Shown here: one piece after another, positions 24,937 through 36,785 of the stretch
Layout of the letters: each line of letters opens with the position of its first letter
How positions within the stretch are numbered: the stretch's first letter is position 1
Translations under genes and position numbers: made by a program
Notes under the pieces: model-generated
The model's database searches: none
Seen by the model: the letters and a program-made list of their open reading frames with translations, nothing else
What the model was told of the DNA's origin: nothing
Source: Lepidonotus clava
Taxonomy: Eukaryota; Annelida; Polychaeta; Phyllodocida; Polynoidae
NCBI GenBank assembly: GCA_936440205.1
Contig: OW387133.1
Span: 6,848,001-6,912,000 of the forward strand
Reading direction: 5' to 3'
DNA length: 64,000 nt

Positions 24937-25234
24937 GGGCCCGGTTCATAACAACCTCTGTAGGAAATTTTATGTTCCCTTACAGAAACTGTACAAGAGT
25001 TTGAAACGTCTGTTTCATAGCAAAACTCATGTAAATCTATCCCAAAACTCACATAAATCCACCCAAAACTTAGTAATTCTACCCAAAACTCACGTAAATT
25101 GAATCTAAACTCATGTATTTCCATCATGTAAGCAAACACAAAACTCACATAGCTACAGCACCCAAAAAGGTGGTTGTAACTCTATGAAATGCAAAACTCA
25201 CGTAGTAGTCTGGAGGTTTGTTATGAAACAGGCC
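24937..25234 (+). mobile_element. Family D MITE, copy D2
   Basis: Ends GGGCCCGGTTCATAACAACC and GGTTTGTTATGAAACAGGCC. The interior repeats AAAACTCA..TAAATC units, including AACTCACATAGCTACAGCAC. Confidence 0.75.
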
Positions 25235-25509
25235 ATCAGTATCCCAACAGTGCAGGATTTGATTCCTAGGCTAGTTTTCTACAAGGGTCATAAATTTTGA
25301 GTAGACATGTTTCATACATTGTACTCCTGAAGCGGTCCACAAATTTACAGAGACCATTCGTGTGGACTCCGTCCCCTATATCCAGACTCCGGACTCCTAT
25401 TTTGGATCATTAGGAGCAGGCTACAACCAAAGGAAGTCTTGCCTTACGTCTGTGCTATAGATGGTAGTATACTTCAGAAGGACAATGTGGAAGACTGGAT
25501 AAGTCTCAT

Positions 25510-25692
25510 AACTCAGTCTCACCTTTTTCCCTCTTCATAGCCGTGGATAACCTTTCGTGCATTTTGGTGACACTTACAGGGACTTTTGGGGAATTCACAT
25601 GGATCTTGTTATGCAAGAGTATTTAAGAGCTGTTATAAAATGTCCATTAGCAAAAATACAACATCTGTAGCATTGGAGATTCTCATGAAACA
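25510..25692 (-). mobile_element. Family D MITE, remnant D7
   Basis: Minus-oriented and diverged: ACATCTGTAGCATTGGAG and CTCATGAAACAGGCC at the right. The left terminus is lost. Confidence 0.45.
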
Positions 25693-25863
25693 GGCCACAG
25701 TGAATATTTAGAACTTTAACTCCTCTACCTTGGTGCAAAATTTATGATGTGACCAAAAACATTGATGGATCACCCTCTAATGTCTCACAACATGTCATTT
25801 GCTACGACGTCGCTAGACTCAGCGGTGGAGCCCTTAACGCTAGTAACACATGGACACTACCAT

Positions 25864-26234
25864 CCCAGGCAAGCAGAGACACAACAAGCATGTTCTGAGA
25901 CCATACTTTTTTGGTTAGTCTGTAACCTGCCCAAGAATATTTTCACATAATAGTTAAATTATTTTAGGCTAAGTTGAGACGTGCTAAAAAAAATTATAAT
26001 ATCATTATATTCTAGTGAAGTTCAGACCTTACTAATAAAGACCATTATAATAATGTCATTATGAAGTGAAAGAATATTACAAGAATGTCACAAAAACATC
26101 ACAGTGTGACGTTGCAATGTTAGGTTCTACAGATGCTTTTGGGTGTCATCAAAATAACATAACAAAAACCAAAGCAGAAGTAAACAGAACATTATAATAA
26201 TAACTTTATTATAATGTCATATTCCTGGTTGGGA
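25864..26234 (-). mobile_element. Family A MITE, copy A5
   Basis: Contains ACCATACTTTTTTGGTTAGTC, CATCACAGTGTGACGTTGCA and a right end TATTCCTGGTTGGG. Order is opposite to A4. Confidence 0.7.
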
Positions 26235-27521
26235 TGGCTTTAAAGGAAGCAAAAAGCAATGTAGGGTCAAAATTTGGTAAATTCTGTTAACTATTGAAAT
26301 ATATTCTATTGCCATAACCTGTGGTAAAATATAGAATATGTAAAGAGACTTAAACTACATCAAAATACAGAAAAACTCATCCCTGGTCAATTTTGGTGAC
26401 CCACCAAAACTGGTTTGTCTACCAACATTGCTCTCTTTCAAGCATAGATGACATGAGTTTTATGCAACTCAAGTAAAGTTATAGTTAGTTATCATGATTA
26501 ATATTATACAGATGGCTTAAGCTAGACTCTTAGAATGTATTTTCACAGTTATTTGAGTTTGAAAAATTCTGTCATATTTTGACACAACATTGCTTTTGAC
26601 TCCCTTTAAGTACAAAATCAACATTCACCATTCGTCTCCCCATAGTCCTGGACCCAACAGAGATCAGCCTCTGTAAACACAGGCCTGCTTCTTGTGAGAA
26701 GCACCACTGGGGGTTGGAGCAGGAAGAAAAGGGGGCCCAACTTGAATGGCCTCCCTGTCACTTCATGCCAGTGGATGTCTCATTTGACATCCCCAACAAT
26801 GTCAACACAATATTGTAAGGATTCACATCATAAGCTGAAGCCCTATTTATAGGCCTTGGAGTTAAGAAATTGGCGCTGATGTCAGCAAGGTCATTTCTTC
26901 GGTGAAATATTTGTATCACATTTTTATTATGTTTGTGGAAATAACAGAATGTTTCTGACTTGATCAAATTGTATAGAATAATACTTTTTAATAAAGTTGA
27001 AAGCAAAAATGAGTGAAATTTTTGTGATTGGTATCTCAAATTGATTTTTCATAAATCAAAATGTAATTATAATATATATTGTGTTAAACCTCTTATGCAT
27101 ACATAGACAGCAACACACATTTTGTAGATGCATAAAGGAAAGAAATATATCTAAATTATCATTTCATTTTAAAGAAAACTGAATTAGCAAATTCTGTGCA
27201 TAAGGTCAAATGTTTAAAGAAGATTTCGAAGAAACATTTTGAAGATTTTGAACTAAATTTGGATATAATTATAGATCTTTTTTCCGTTTCTTTTCGTGTC
27301 TCAATCAAGAGGAGATCCACCATTCAAAATGTCAATAGAAACTTATTGACTGAGGATCAAGTGTTATTCAAGAGAAACAGTTTTTTCTATAAATTTACAG
27401 TCATTCATTCATTTACCCTATTTGGTTGCCTTCCTTATATTAAAAGGGCAATGCTTCCAATCTTTACCTAAGGCTTAAAATTCAACCAAAGGCACTATTG
27501 AGTACATGAGTGATCGAAAAG
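26235..27521. other. AT-rich non-coding stretch
   Basis: A 91-codon AT-rich frame (27196-27471) shows no domain. No repeats recognised. Confidence 0.45.
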
Positions 27522-27743
27522 CCTAAAGCCCCATACCCACTAGGCGATTTTACCGGCGACTGGCAATGGGCAACAGGCAGAATTGTTGGTAAAATCGTCA
27601 CCAATTTAGATAACATGTTAGTATGTAACATTTCAATATTACATATTAAAAGATGATCTGAATTGGTGATGATTTTACCAGCGATTCTGCCTGTTGCCCA
27701 TTGCTAGTCCCCGGTAAAATCGCCTAGTGGATATGGGGCTTTA
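27522..27743. mobile_element. Family B MITE, copy B3
   Basis: Almost perfect inverted ends AAAGCCCCATACCCACTAGG and CCTAGTGGATATGGGGCTTT, extended inside by GCGATTTTACCGGCGAC / ..CCCCGGTAAAATCGC. The middle has ACATGTTAGTATGTAAC, as in the inner copy at 29.7 kb. Confidence 0.8.
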
Positions 27744-27862
27744 GCCAGAACCACACTATACCCATGGGTCGATCCTGAGTTACCGGGCAACTTTACGGGC
27801 AATTCTCCCAGTTACCCATTGCCCGGCTACGGTAAAGTCGCCTAGTGGCCATGGGGCTTTAG
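27744..27862. mobile_element. Family B MITE, copy B4 (half-length)
   Basis: Abuts B3. The right end GTCGCCTAGTGGCCATGGGG is good; the left end is CCACACTATACCCATGGGTC. Shorter than its relatives. Confidence 0.6.
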
Positions 27863-28670
27863 TTCTTTAATGTACCCAGTATACCATATCCAATGTCCAA
27901 TATCCAGGGATGTTGTTATGAAACATATTCACATTGTTGTCTTTGATGTATTGATATTCACAATTTTCCTCCTAACGAGTAGTTACTTGAGTACCTTTCT
28001 CCGCCACCGGTTCCTAGCATGGCAAATGTTCATTCTCATTCTATGTTCTACAATCTGCAATGAAACGCCTTGACAGTTGTATATAATTAGGCTATAGATC
28101 TAGATCATATTCGATAAAGTGAGTTATACATTACCCAAGAAGTTTGCTTGGATTATTTCTCATGTTTTGTCAACTCACCTGGAAAGTAAATAGAAAATAA
28201 CAATTAATAACAATTAATAACAATTAATAGCCAGACATATCAAAAACATCATATAGAAAAACATACCCAACAATTTGCTTTATATAGAACTATTAACAGA
28301 AGTAGTAGTAACTTTTATTGATGTTGAGAAACCAGAAGTCACACCTGACTTATTTGTCAATTATCCAGATCATGCATCTACATCTACATGTCTAGATATT
28401 AATGAATTATGATGCAGTTTTGAAGAGTACATTAAGTATTATATACCACTTTCTAAAGAACATATTTACAGACTCTCCACACTCCACACTCACACACTCA
28501 CACACAATGTCCTGAAAACCAGTACTCCATAGTACTTTCAGTAGTAGAGACTTCCTAACACATAGCCAACACACACCATGTCCTGCAAATTTGAGAAATT
28601 ATTACTATTGTCTTCTGTTTAGCACCAATCTGAGAGCTGGAAAATGTCATCAGAAAATCAATCCACTACA
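27863..28670. other. Non-coding, nothing recognised
   Basis: A short CAATTAATAA triplication lies at 28198-28229. No gene supported. Confidence 0.5.
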
Positions 28671-29040
28671 ATTCCCCCTACCCAGAAGGGTGATTTAAAG
28701 TATTTCAGGCACCTGCAGGCTATTTTGTATTAAATTCTCAAGAGCGACAAAGGAAAACTATAGAAAACATATAAGTATTCGCAATAGATATGTCTCTAAT
28801 GAGTACATGCCAAACCAGCCTCAATAAGAAACAATATATATGGGTACAAGCTGAAACAATGTTTTAAAAATTGCTAGTTTTAAAAGAAAACTACGAAAAC
28901 GAACTTCATATATGTAGTCATAATTAATGTTAAAATATATCCTTAATCTTTGTGACTTATACCAACATATGTCTACACTTAATCTAGGCTAGTCTACAGG
29001 TAAAATGCATTAGATAAGCTTTCCATGGAGGGGATAATTT
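28671..29040. mobile_element. Family E MITE, copy E3
   Basis: ATTCCCCCTACCCAGAAGG at the left and AAGCTTTCCATGGAGGGGAT at the right are diverged E termini. GCACCTGCAGGCT and AGGCTAGTCTACAGG mark the inner ends of the inverted arms. Confidence 0.6.
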
Positions 29041-29516
29041 GCCATACCAGTGCGAGTAGAGAAGGGCCATGCACTGATCTCACAGCTAATCCTGTAGGGT
29101 GCACATGCCATTTTGTGGGCCAAGATGGCCACTTGTCTGCGGGGCAGGTGATTTACAAGGTGTTACCACACGTGTTCCCGCTAACACTTCGGCATCACAC
29201 GCAGCCTATACGCTAAGCCGCTAAGCCCCGGGCGATCGCCCAATGGTTCGTTACCCACCATACATCTTCCTTTGCCAACCATCTCCTGCCAATTGGACCC
29301 CACCTGCTCTTTGCACTTTGCAGCTTTGCATCTTGGTCCCCCCTTTGGCCTGTGATCAGGGCCATCATTGGTGGGGTTGGGGAACAAAGGGGTGGGTGAG
29401 GGATGGGATGGGAGGTGGGAGGGTGGAGGGGGGGGGGGTACACAGGTGGTCAGTGGTGTCTCAGAACTAGTTGAGGAACTGCCCTCTCTACTCCAAGGTA
29501 CCTTTCTATATTCATT
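29041..29516. other. Non-coding with G-rich tract
   Basis: A G-rich tract at 29370-29440 generates spurious proline-rich frames on the minus strand. No gene supported. Confidence 0.5.
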
Positions 29517-29936
29517 TAAGCCCCACACCCACTAAGCAACTTTTACATCGTTGGGCAATGGATTGGCACTAAAATCGGCCAATTCTAGGCGTAGAATTGG
29601 CAGACTTTAGCACCGATTCAGATCAAACATGTACATTACAATATACCATACTAACGGGTGAAAATAAAGCCCCAGGCCCACTAGGCGATTTTGCCGGCGA
29701 CTGGCAATGAGTAAAATCGTCACCAATTTAGATAACATGTTAGTATGTAACCTTTCAATATTACATACTAACATGTTATCTAAATTGGTGACGATTTTGC
29801 CAGCTATTCTGCCTGTTGCCCATTGCCAGTCGCCAGTAAAATCGCCTAGTGGGTATGGGGCTTAAGAATCGGCCAATTTAGGGCCGATCTGTTACCCAAC
29901 TCTGAAAAAGTTGCTAAGTGGGTATGGGGCTTTATC
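29517..29936. mobile_element. Family B MITE, outer copy of a nest
   Basis: Ends AAGCCCCACACCCACTAAGC and TTGCTAAGTGGGTATGGGGC. TTA on both flanks is the likely target duplication (Harbinger-type). It is split by another family B copy at 29666-29864. Confidence 0.75.
29666..29864. mobile_element. Family B MITE, inner copy of a nest
   Basis: Inserted within the copy at 29517-29936. Ends AGCCCCAGGCCCACTAGGCG and CCTAGTGGGTATGGGGCT, flanked by TAA on both sides. The middle is a near-perfect long palindrome: GTCACCAATTTAGATAACATG is followed by its inverse after about 40 bp. Confidence 0.8.
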
Positions 29937-30002
29937 CAAATACATCTCTAGGTTTCTTTTATCTTTCAGATGTCACACGTTTACAAATATATGAGAAAAA
30001 GT

Positions 30003-30292
30003 TAAGGCTATATTCCTACATTCCACTTTGCGGTAGGTAGCATTTGCGGTCACTATTTTTAGGTGCTGCAAGCAATTTGGGGTTTTAGTACCAACATGTT
30101 GGTATCTGGTACCACAAGTAAACCATGGAAAACCATATAAAATAGGTGCCACGACTAGGTGCCACAGTGCCACAGTGCCACAAGTACCTATATTCCACCT
30201 TGCAGCACCTTACTGCAAGCAGGTTTCCAGCAGTGTGTATGCGTCTTTTCATGCTACCGCAAGCAAGTACTGTATAGTGGAATATAGCCTTT
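30003..30292. mobile_element. Family C MITE, copy C3
   Basis: Ends AAGGCTATATTCCTACATTC and GTATAGTGGAATATAGCCT with TTA on both flanks, pointing to a Harbinger-type element. Includes the ACCAACATGTTGGTA palindrome at 30091 and a GTGCCACA triplication at 30157-30181. Confidence 0.75.
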
Positions 30293-31103
30293 AGTTAATA
30301 TATATTATGTAATATGAATGTTATTTCATCATTTACTTTAGCTAATATCAATATGTTTGCTTATGCTACAATGATTTCTAATACACAGGGTTTACCTTTT
30401 ATTTTACAAATGAATAGCTCACCATTTGTTATAAAACAAAGAAATAAAAAAAAGGGGATATATACAAATTATCAAAATGATGAATTTTCCTGATTGGGAC
30501 TGCTTCTATTGCCACTTCCAATGTGTCACACCCTAGCATTTTGAGATGCAGCCTAACAAAAGCAGCAGTGGACATTTCTTTTTAAATGTCTCTATTTCGT
30601 AATAATTATCAAGATCACTGCTTAAGATGTATTGCTTTAGTGATATTATTTCATATGTAATGATGAAATAAAGAATCTGAGGACGTAAAGTAAGAAACGG
30701 TGTCAATTTTTTATTAGAAGCACTAAAATACTTGACGGAAGCTTTAAATAACCTCAAAGTATCCTTATGGAGAGAGCGTCCTCGCACAATAAACATTGGA
30801 CAATTATACAATTATTCCCTTGCCTGTCAAGTGAAAGAGGACATAAGTCATTGTTGTACCTTACTCTGCCTCAACAAAATTATCTTATTATTTTCCCTCC
30901 ATGAACCCTTTTCTAAAATCGACCACACGGTAAATGGTCAGTGGCAGGTCCTCCCCCACCAAAAAGAAAACCCAGCCAGTGACCCTGAATTATAAAAACG
31001 GAGGCTTGATGGAGGCGAGACTGGGTGCCGAATTGAATGTCCCGGATGAGTTAGCCTGTTGCCCCATCTTACTATTTGATCTCTGTCTATAACTGCACTA
31101 ATA
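30293..31103. other. Non-coding, nothing recognised
   Basis: AT-rich; no gene or family assigned. Confidence 0.5.
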
Positions 31104-31415
31104 CCAAGCAAGAATATGACGTTATCATAACATCGCAGCAACGTTCTGTTTAGTTCTGCTTTGGTTCTTGTTACATTCTTTTGATGGCACCCAAAAACGT
31201 CTTTAGAGCCTAACATTGCGACGTCACACTGTAACGTTATTGTGATATTCCTGTTATGTTCTTTCACATTATAATAATGTTGTTATAACTATCTTTCTTA
31301 AGTAAGTCTCAACTTTACCTAAAATAATGTTAGTTACATGAAAACTACACAGGTTACTAACTGACCAAAAATGTACGTTTGCAGAATGTGCTTGTTACAC
31401 CGGTGCTTGCCTAGG
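31104..31415 (+). mobile_element. Family A MITE, copy A6
   Basis: ACCAAGCAAGAATATGACG at the left. Internal TTCTTTTGATGGCACCCAAA and CATTGCGACGTCACACTGTA; the right end is near GTTACACCGGTGCTTGCC. Confidence 0.7.
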
Positions 31416-31439
31416 CTGTTTCCTTATGGTCTCGCATCA

Positions 31440-31530
31440 GTTTTTTCACCATAACTGCCCCTACCCCCCCCCCCACACACACACATCCATCCCCCCCACC
31501 CCTCCCAATCCCACCCCTCCTCCCATAATT
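31440..31530. repeat. C-rich low-complexity tract
   Basis: Runs of C interrupted by ACACAC and CATCC. Confidence 0.85.
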
Positions 31531-31599
31531 AGGTGGCATCATTTGTGGCGGGAATAAGGCCTCAATAATTCACCAGTCCCCACGGGTAATTGCGGGCAG

Positions 31600-31790
31600 A
31601 ATTTATACCGCCACCTGATTGGTCCTTCTGTCCGCCAAGAACCTGCTTCCCACTGCGCATGCGCGAGTCTAAGGTTTGGTGGCTCCCTCCTGTGGCAGCT
31701 AATGTGTACTGCGTGACGCAGTCACGTGGTCAGAGAGTAATTTGTATTCTTACCTGGTTCTCTTCCTGACGCAAAATTTTTGGATCTTCT
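31600..31790. promoter_or_regulatory. Candidate CpG promoter
   Basis: NRF1-type palindrome TGCGCATGCGCG at 31655, inverted CCAAT (GATTGG at 31617), a TGCGTGACGCA palindrome (31709), and an E-box TCACGTGG (31722). On the minus strand a strong donor-like CCAG|GTAAGA lies at 31750-31757. The direction is unclear and no attached exon is proven. Confidence 0.4.
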
Positions 31791-32019
31791 CCATTGGGGG
31801 AAAAAGGATTCTTTTTAACGGGCTTGTCTAAGGATTTCGGAAGGGGGGAGGGGGGGGGTTGGTCCGTGGGGACAAGTGTAAGAAAGGGAATGGGGTCAGG
31901 ATCCCTTTCAATTCAATTTTTTATCAAAAAATACTAATTGACTTTCTTTCTGCATAAAATTGTTTCCCTCCACATTTTTAAAATACCATGCTTCACCTTT
32001 TTTGTGTGTAAAATGCCTT

Positions 32020-32440
32020 CGTTTCCAACAACCTACCTACCCACCTTTCTACCTACCATATCTATCTATCTATCTACCTACCTACCTTCCTACTTTGCTT
32101 ACCTACCTTGCCTACCTACTTTGCCTACCTACCTACCTTACTACCTACCTACCTACCTACTTACTACCTATTTTCCTACCTACTCACTCACTCACTCACT
32201 CACTCGCTTACTCACTCACTCACTCACTCGCTTACTTGCTTACTCACTCGCTCACTCACTCACTCACTCACTCGCTTACTCACTCACTCGCTCGCTCACT
32301 CACTCGCTCGCTCACTCACTCGCTCGCTCACTCACTCGCTCGCTCACTCACTCGCTCGCTCACTCACTCGCTCGCTCGCTCACTCACTCACTTGCTCACT
32401 CATTCACTCACTCGCTCACTCGCTCACTCGCTCACTCGCT
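32020..32440. repeat. Compound (ACCT)n / (ACTC, GCTC)n microsatellite
   Basis: Positions 32030-32180 are mostly CTAC/CTAT units. Positions 32180-32440 are CACT/CGCT units in alternating blocks. The three long plus-strand frames rich in S-L-T-H across this run are artefacts of the tetramer. Confidence 0.95.
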
Positions 32441-33155
32441 CCAAACTCTGCAGTATCCCCTGGCAAACCTGTGCGGATCCCGTTTTCCTGCTTTCATTTC
32501 GGGCCCCCACCTTGTGAGTGATTAAGCTGAGGCCTACTTTCTCTTATGGACTTAAGACATGGAACCTAGCCATACCGGAATTGGACGCAAGCCCAGAAAA
32601 GGTTCATTGCTTTTGTGTTTTTTCCTGATGTTTTCAGTCAACCTGGCAAAGTTTCAGACTGTATAGAGTCTCCAATACAAACGATTCCCCGAATGGACTT
32701 TTTTTAGGGCGAATGTGTAGGTGTGTTGCGTGGCAGTCTAGCCTGGAGCTTCAAACAGAATAATCGACTCGCCGCGAAGTTGGTTGAATTAACTTACCCC
32801 GACAATTTCCCATCCTAATTAACATCAAAACTAAGGTTATCTATGGAATATTCTTAACATATTTGCTTTCCTGGTTTAATTTCCAAATTTGTGGTGAAAT
32901 AAAATAAATAATGATAAATCTCATAGAAACCAGTACCATGCCTGTCAGTCCAACCCTTTATTGTCTTGAAATACTGCATTCTGCATACTGCATACTGCTG
33001 GTGAACCGGTAAACTGTCAATTGATAAAATTCAAGAAGTCAATTTTAAGAAGTCTTAAGAAGAGAAAGATCGGTCCCAATTACACTGCAGATGCTTAAAA
33101 GTAAATCAGCTATTGGACTTTTTCATAATGAAATAAGAAAAAGGCTACGTGAGTT
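32441..33155. other. Non-coding, nothing recognised
   Basis: No gene or repeat identified. Confidence 0.5.
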
Positions 33156-33393
33156 TGCCTTTCATAAGTTATGATCATCTTTCACTCTTCACATATCTAC
33201 AGAAGTTAAGGTTTGTTTATGGTAGTTTTGGTGACAGTTTTGGATATGTTTACGGGAGTTTTGGGGGATATTCATGAGGATTTAAGGGTGATTTACGTGA
33301 GTTTTGTTGTGCAAAAGCATTTTCAAACCCTTGTGCAGTTTCCCAAGCGACACAAAACACCTCTGTAGCTACGACGATTATTATGCAATAGGC
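33156..33393 (-). mobile_element. Family D MITE, copy D3
   Basis: Minus-oriented. GATTTACGTGAGTTTTGTTGT and CACCTCTGTAGCTACGACG identify it; ends TTGCCTTTCATAAGTTATG and TTATTATGCAATAGGC are diverged. Confidence 0.6.
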
Positions 33394-33699
33394 AACCGAT
33401 GTGGGTCAAATTGCGACCCACAAATATTATATTCCATGACAGGTACAATCACCTGTGTAGCTTTCATCGTTTCCCCACTAAAGGAAAACATGTTCCTGGA
33501 TCACATTTTGCATTGCGTGCATCAGAGTCGTCTAGTTTTACTTTGATAACCTGAAACTATTTTCATTTCTGATATTAATTTTCTTTCATGTGCTGTAGTG
33601 GCGCTTATTCAACCCTTTAAATCCCACTACACGTGCATTATTTCCGAATGCAGGTGATCAACATGGCTAAGTCACAGAAGGATAACAATGACGTTGATG

Positions 33700-34300
33700 C
33701 TGGGATACTTAAGGGCCATAGCCGCTATGCGACTCCAGCGGGGATGGGTGACGGGTGACTGGGAGAATTCTCCCAACCACGGATAGCCAAATACAGGATT
33801 TTTACCTGCAGGTTAGCCTAGATTAGGATGCATGATGGGTAATGTGTCGACAAATCACAAGACTTTAGCATGTGAATTTTCATGAATCATATCACTGTTT
33901 GTTTTTGAATATGAGGAGAAACTAGTGATATTTCTTTCAATTTGTATACATACATATTTTATCTTAAGTTGTTTGAAAATTCATTCATTGCAGATGGATA
34001 TAATTATGACAATTATTTATTTATTTTTTATAGTATTTGCTGTGTTTTTGTCGACAAAATGAGCCTGTAGGTGCTCAAAATACTGTGAATCAGCTATCCG
34101 CAGTAGAATTGTCGTCGTTGCTGGGCGACTGTAATATCATTATCAGGCAAGTTTGATATTTTACCACCAATTTTACCACCAATTTTCCCGACGATCCTGT
34201 TCCCTGGAACCCGTCGCCCTGAAATCATAACATACCCATGGGGCAGTCACCCGGCGATCCACTAATAACCCAGTTGCCTGGCAACTTCACCGGCGATTCT
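33700..34300. mobile_element. Family J repeat, copy 2, split by a family E MITE
   Basis: The left piece (33700-33766, with GGGTGACGGGTGACTGGGAG) and right piece (34110-34300, with GGGCGACTGTAATATCA..GCAAGTTTGATATTTTACC) belong together when compared with 24715-24900. The intervening DNA is a complete E copy. Confidence 0.5.
33767..34109. mobile_element. Family E MITE, copy E4 (nested)
   Basis: Left ATTCTCCCAACCACGGATAG, right AATCAGCTATCCGCAGTAG. Inner arm ends are TTACCTGCAGGTTAGCC and GAGCCTGTAGGTGC. Both junctions read AGAATT, a possible target duplication. Confidence 0.65.
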
Positions 34301-34663
34301 CCGCGTCGCGCTTCACCCATCAACAGTTACTTGGGTGTGTGTTATGTTTATATATGTTTCTATCTCAATGGGGGCTTCGCAAGATTCAGAGATTAAAATA
34401 TAGTAAATAATGAGTCCCTTTCACCGTCTGTCACCGTGAGTCGATTTCATGGCTACCCGTGCCTCTCCCAGTCAGTGTTGGGAGGGGGCCTCCTGGGCCA
34501 CCCAACTATGACTGAGGGAGGGGGGGTGATGACTGTGGAAGGAAGGGTCTAGATTGTGCCGTAAAAGGTCCCCCATGTAAATCCCTTGAATAAAAATATT
34601 ACTATTAACCTAACATGTGTATGGGGCTTTATCATAGGTTTTGAAGGGAGTGGCTGATCTCTA

Positions 34664-34935
34664 CTAATATAAGAAGGCCCGCTGGGGGCGTCCGAGGGTG
34701 GCTGTACGAACCAGAGGGATCAGTATTGCCCGGGGGCAAAGCCCGCGGGCAATACTGATCCCGAAGGTACGTACAGCCACCCTTGGACGACCCCTAAGGG
34801 TCTTCTATATTTTATCACCCAAACAATTCTGTAAATATGTGTAAAACACTGTAAACAAGGAGCGGGCTGTACGGCCTGTCATTATGCACTGACCCTTGTA
34901 CGGCCCGCTGCTCGGCCGTGTGGGTGAGAAAATAT
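34664..34935 (+). mobile_element. Family I double-hairpin element, copy I2
   Basis: Hairpin 1 (34684-34794): arms GGGGGCGTCC / GGACGACCCC and GATCAGTATTGCCCG / CGGGCAATACTGATC around GGGGCAAAGCCCG. It is joined through TTCTATATTTTATCACCC to hairpin 2 (34860-34915, AGCGGGC..GCCCGCT). The element closes with TGTGGGTGAGAA. GC-rich within AT-rich DNA. Confidence 0.65.
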
Positions 34936-36048
34936 GATACCTTACACTTATACATGATTAGACTGTTACTCTTTGATGCAGTGTATTCATTCTGGCTGGA
35001 ACTACTGCTAAACACGTCTGCTAATTCTGAGTAGGGATAATCTCAGTATGTGTGATGTCTTCTTTACAATAGATGACAGTATATTCTATATCAGGATCCC
35101 AGCCCTTATACCTTCACCATTATCCCTCTCAGAAACTTTTTTCAGTTAAAGATTTTAACATTTTCTGTGGAATCGATGTAGAATAAATCAAGTACAGACG
35201 GCAGGTGCACTCTGCAATTGTTATTAGCTCACTTTGCACACACCTATGTCTTGGGCTAAAGCCCTCGACAGTATCTTCAAACCAGGGTAATAACAATTGT
35301 TTTGTGCCCCCTTGGTCTATACTATGTATAGACTACCCCGGGAAAGTGTTGAAATCAAGCGGAATTAGCTAAATATCAAGTGCCTGGTAACAGATTTGAA
35401 CAGCACTCAGCAGCTGTTCAGGGTCCCACATATAATCACCGAAGAAAAGTCACCTTATAAGGCGATACAAATCTGAAGCGTTACCGCGCCAATACCTCTC
35501 TAAGTTACCGAGCCAATAATACCGATAGAACCAGGAGTTAATTGCTGACGTAAGCAATATAAACAAATGCCCTCATTATTAATCCTTCACAGTGTGGCGC
35601 TAAGTGGCTAAGCTTCCATCTGGTCTCATTCAGCTCGTATTGATCAGACATAGCCGTACGAAGAGAGACCCCATGAGGGGTGGTACTTGGTCTAGAAATG
35701 GGTAACAACTGTGGTCGGACACACAAGAGGCTGCAGCTGTTGATCACCAAAATGACTGAAAAAAAAGAGGCTGTCATATGATAAAACCAACATTTGGAGA
35801 GCTGTTGATAATTGATTATATTTAATACTGGATTAAAAGTCAATTGTATGTTATAAAATTCCTTCATAATGGCTCTTGAATAAGTCATAACCTCCAGCAA
35901 TCAGATTGAGACCAAAGAATTTGTTGGTAAATGCTCTTTTATAATGGCTGTCTGTGGGCTTTCCTGAAAAAGGGAGGCCTGTCAGAGTGTGGTAGTTTTT
36001 CTGAGAGCAGTAAAATCTTTAAAAAAAAAAAACAGTTTCGCAGTTGGT
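34936..36048. other. Non-coding; one small inverted pair
   Basis: GCAATTGTTATTAGCTC (35215) and GGGTAATAACAATTG (35286) are inverted around about 60 bp that includes the hairpin GGGCTAAAGCCC. A 120-codon minus frame (35538-35900) has no domain. Confidence 0.45.
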
Positions 36049-36413
36049 ACCCAAGCAAGAATGCGATGTTATTATAACATTGCAGCAACATTCTGTTTAT
36101 TTCTGGTTTGGTTCTTGTTACATTCTTTTGATGGCACCCAAAAATGTCTTTAGAACCTAACATTGCAACATTGCAACATTGCACTTTGATTTTTTTTCGA
36201 CCTTCTTGTTACGTTTTTTCACGTAAAAGTAACATTATTACAACATTCTGTATGAGTAAGGTCTCAACATCACTAAACTGTTATCATAACATTCTTTTTT
36301 AGTAAGTCTCAACCTTACCTGAAAAAAGTGATTGTTATATGACTATATAACAAGTGAAAGACTAAAAACAAAAAAGTACGGTTACAGAGTGTGCCCATTA
36401 CGTCGCTGTTTGC
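36049..36413 (+). mobile_element. Family A MITE, copy A7
   Basis: ACCCAAGCAAGAATGCGATG at the left, CATTACGTCGCTGTTTGCC at the right, with full family interior. Confidence 0.75.
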
Positions 36414-36438
36414 CTGTGGAACTACCTTGATATACTGA

Positions 36439-36785
36439 CCCAGCCAACTTGCGACATAACAGAAACGTTCTGCAACCATACTATTTTTAGTCAGGTTGTT
36501 ACTTACTAAGTTGGCTTGTGACAATTAAGTTATTGATGGTGAGGTTTAAACTTCATTAAATCAGAACGTTATTAAAACATTATTTTTGGGTGAGGTTAGA
36601 ACAAAATCAAAACAGAACATGATAAGAACATTCTGTTTAGGTTGAAGAATTATATAATAATGTTGTAGTTCAATGTCACAGCAGTACCTTGCTTCAACGT
36701 TATTTGGAGCCATCAAAATACCATAACAAGAACCAATACAGAACGTTTCTTCAATGTTACAGTAATGTCACATGTTTGGCTGGAG
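36439..36785 (-). mobile_element. Family A MITE, copy A8
   Basis: Starts CCCAGCCAACTTGCGACATA and ends GTCACATGTTTGGCTGG. It lies back-to-back with A7 (opposite orientation, 25 bp apart). Confidence 0.8.

Noticed and set aside
31938-32525. Plus frames of 137-195 codons rich in Ser-Leu-Thr-His
   Set aside because: Translation of ACTC/GCTC/ACCT tetranucleotides, equally open in all phases.
33156-33393. Short plus frame at 33304-33546 as a coding exon
   Set aside because: It starts inside a family D MITE and has no domain.
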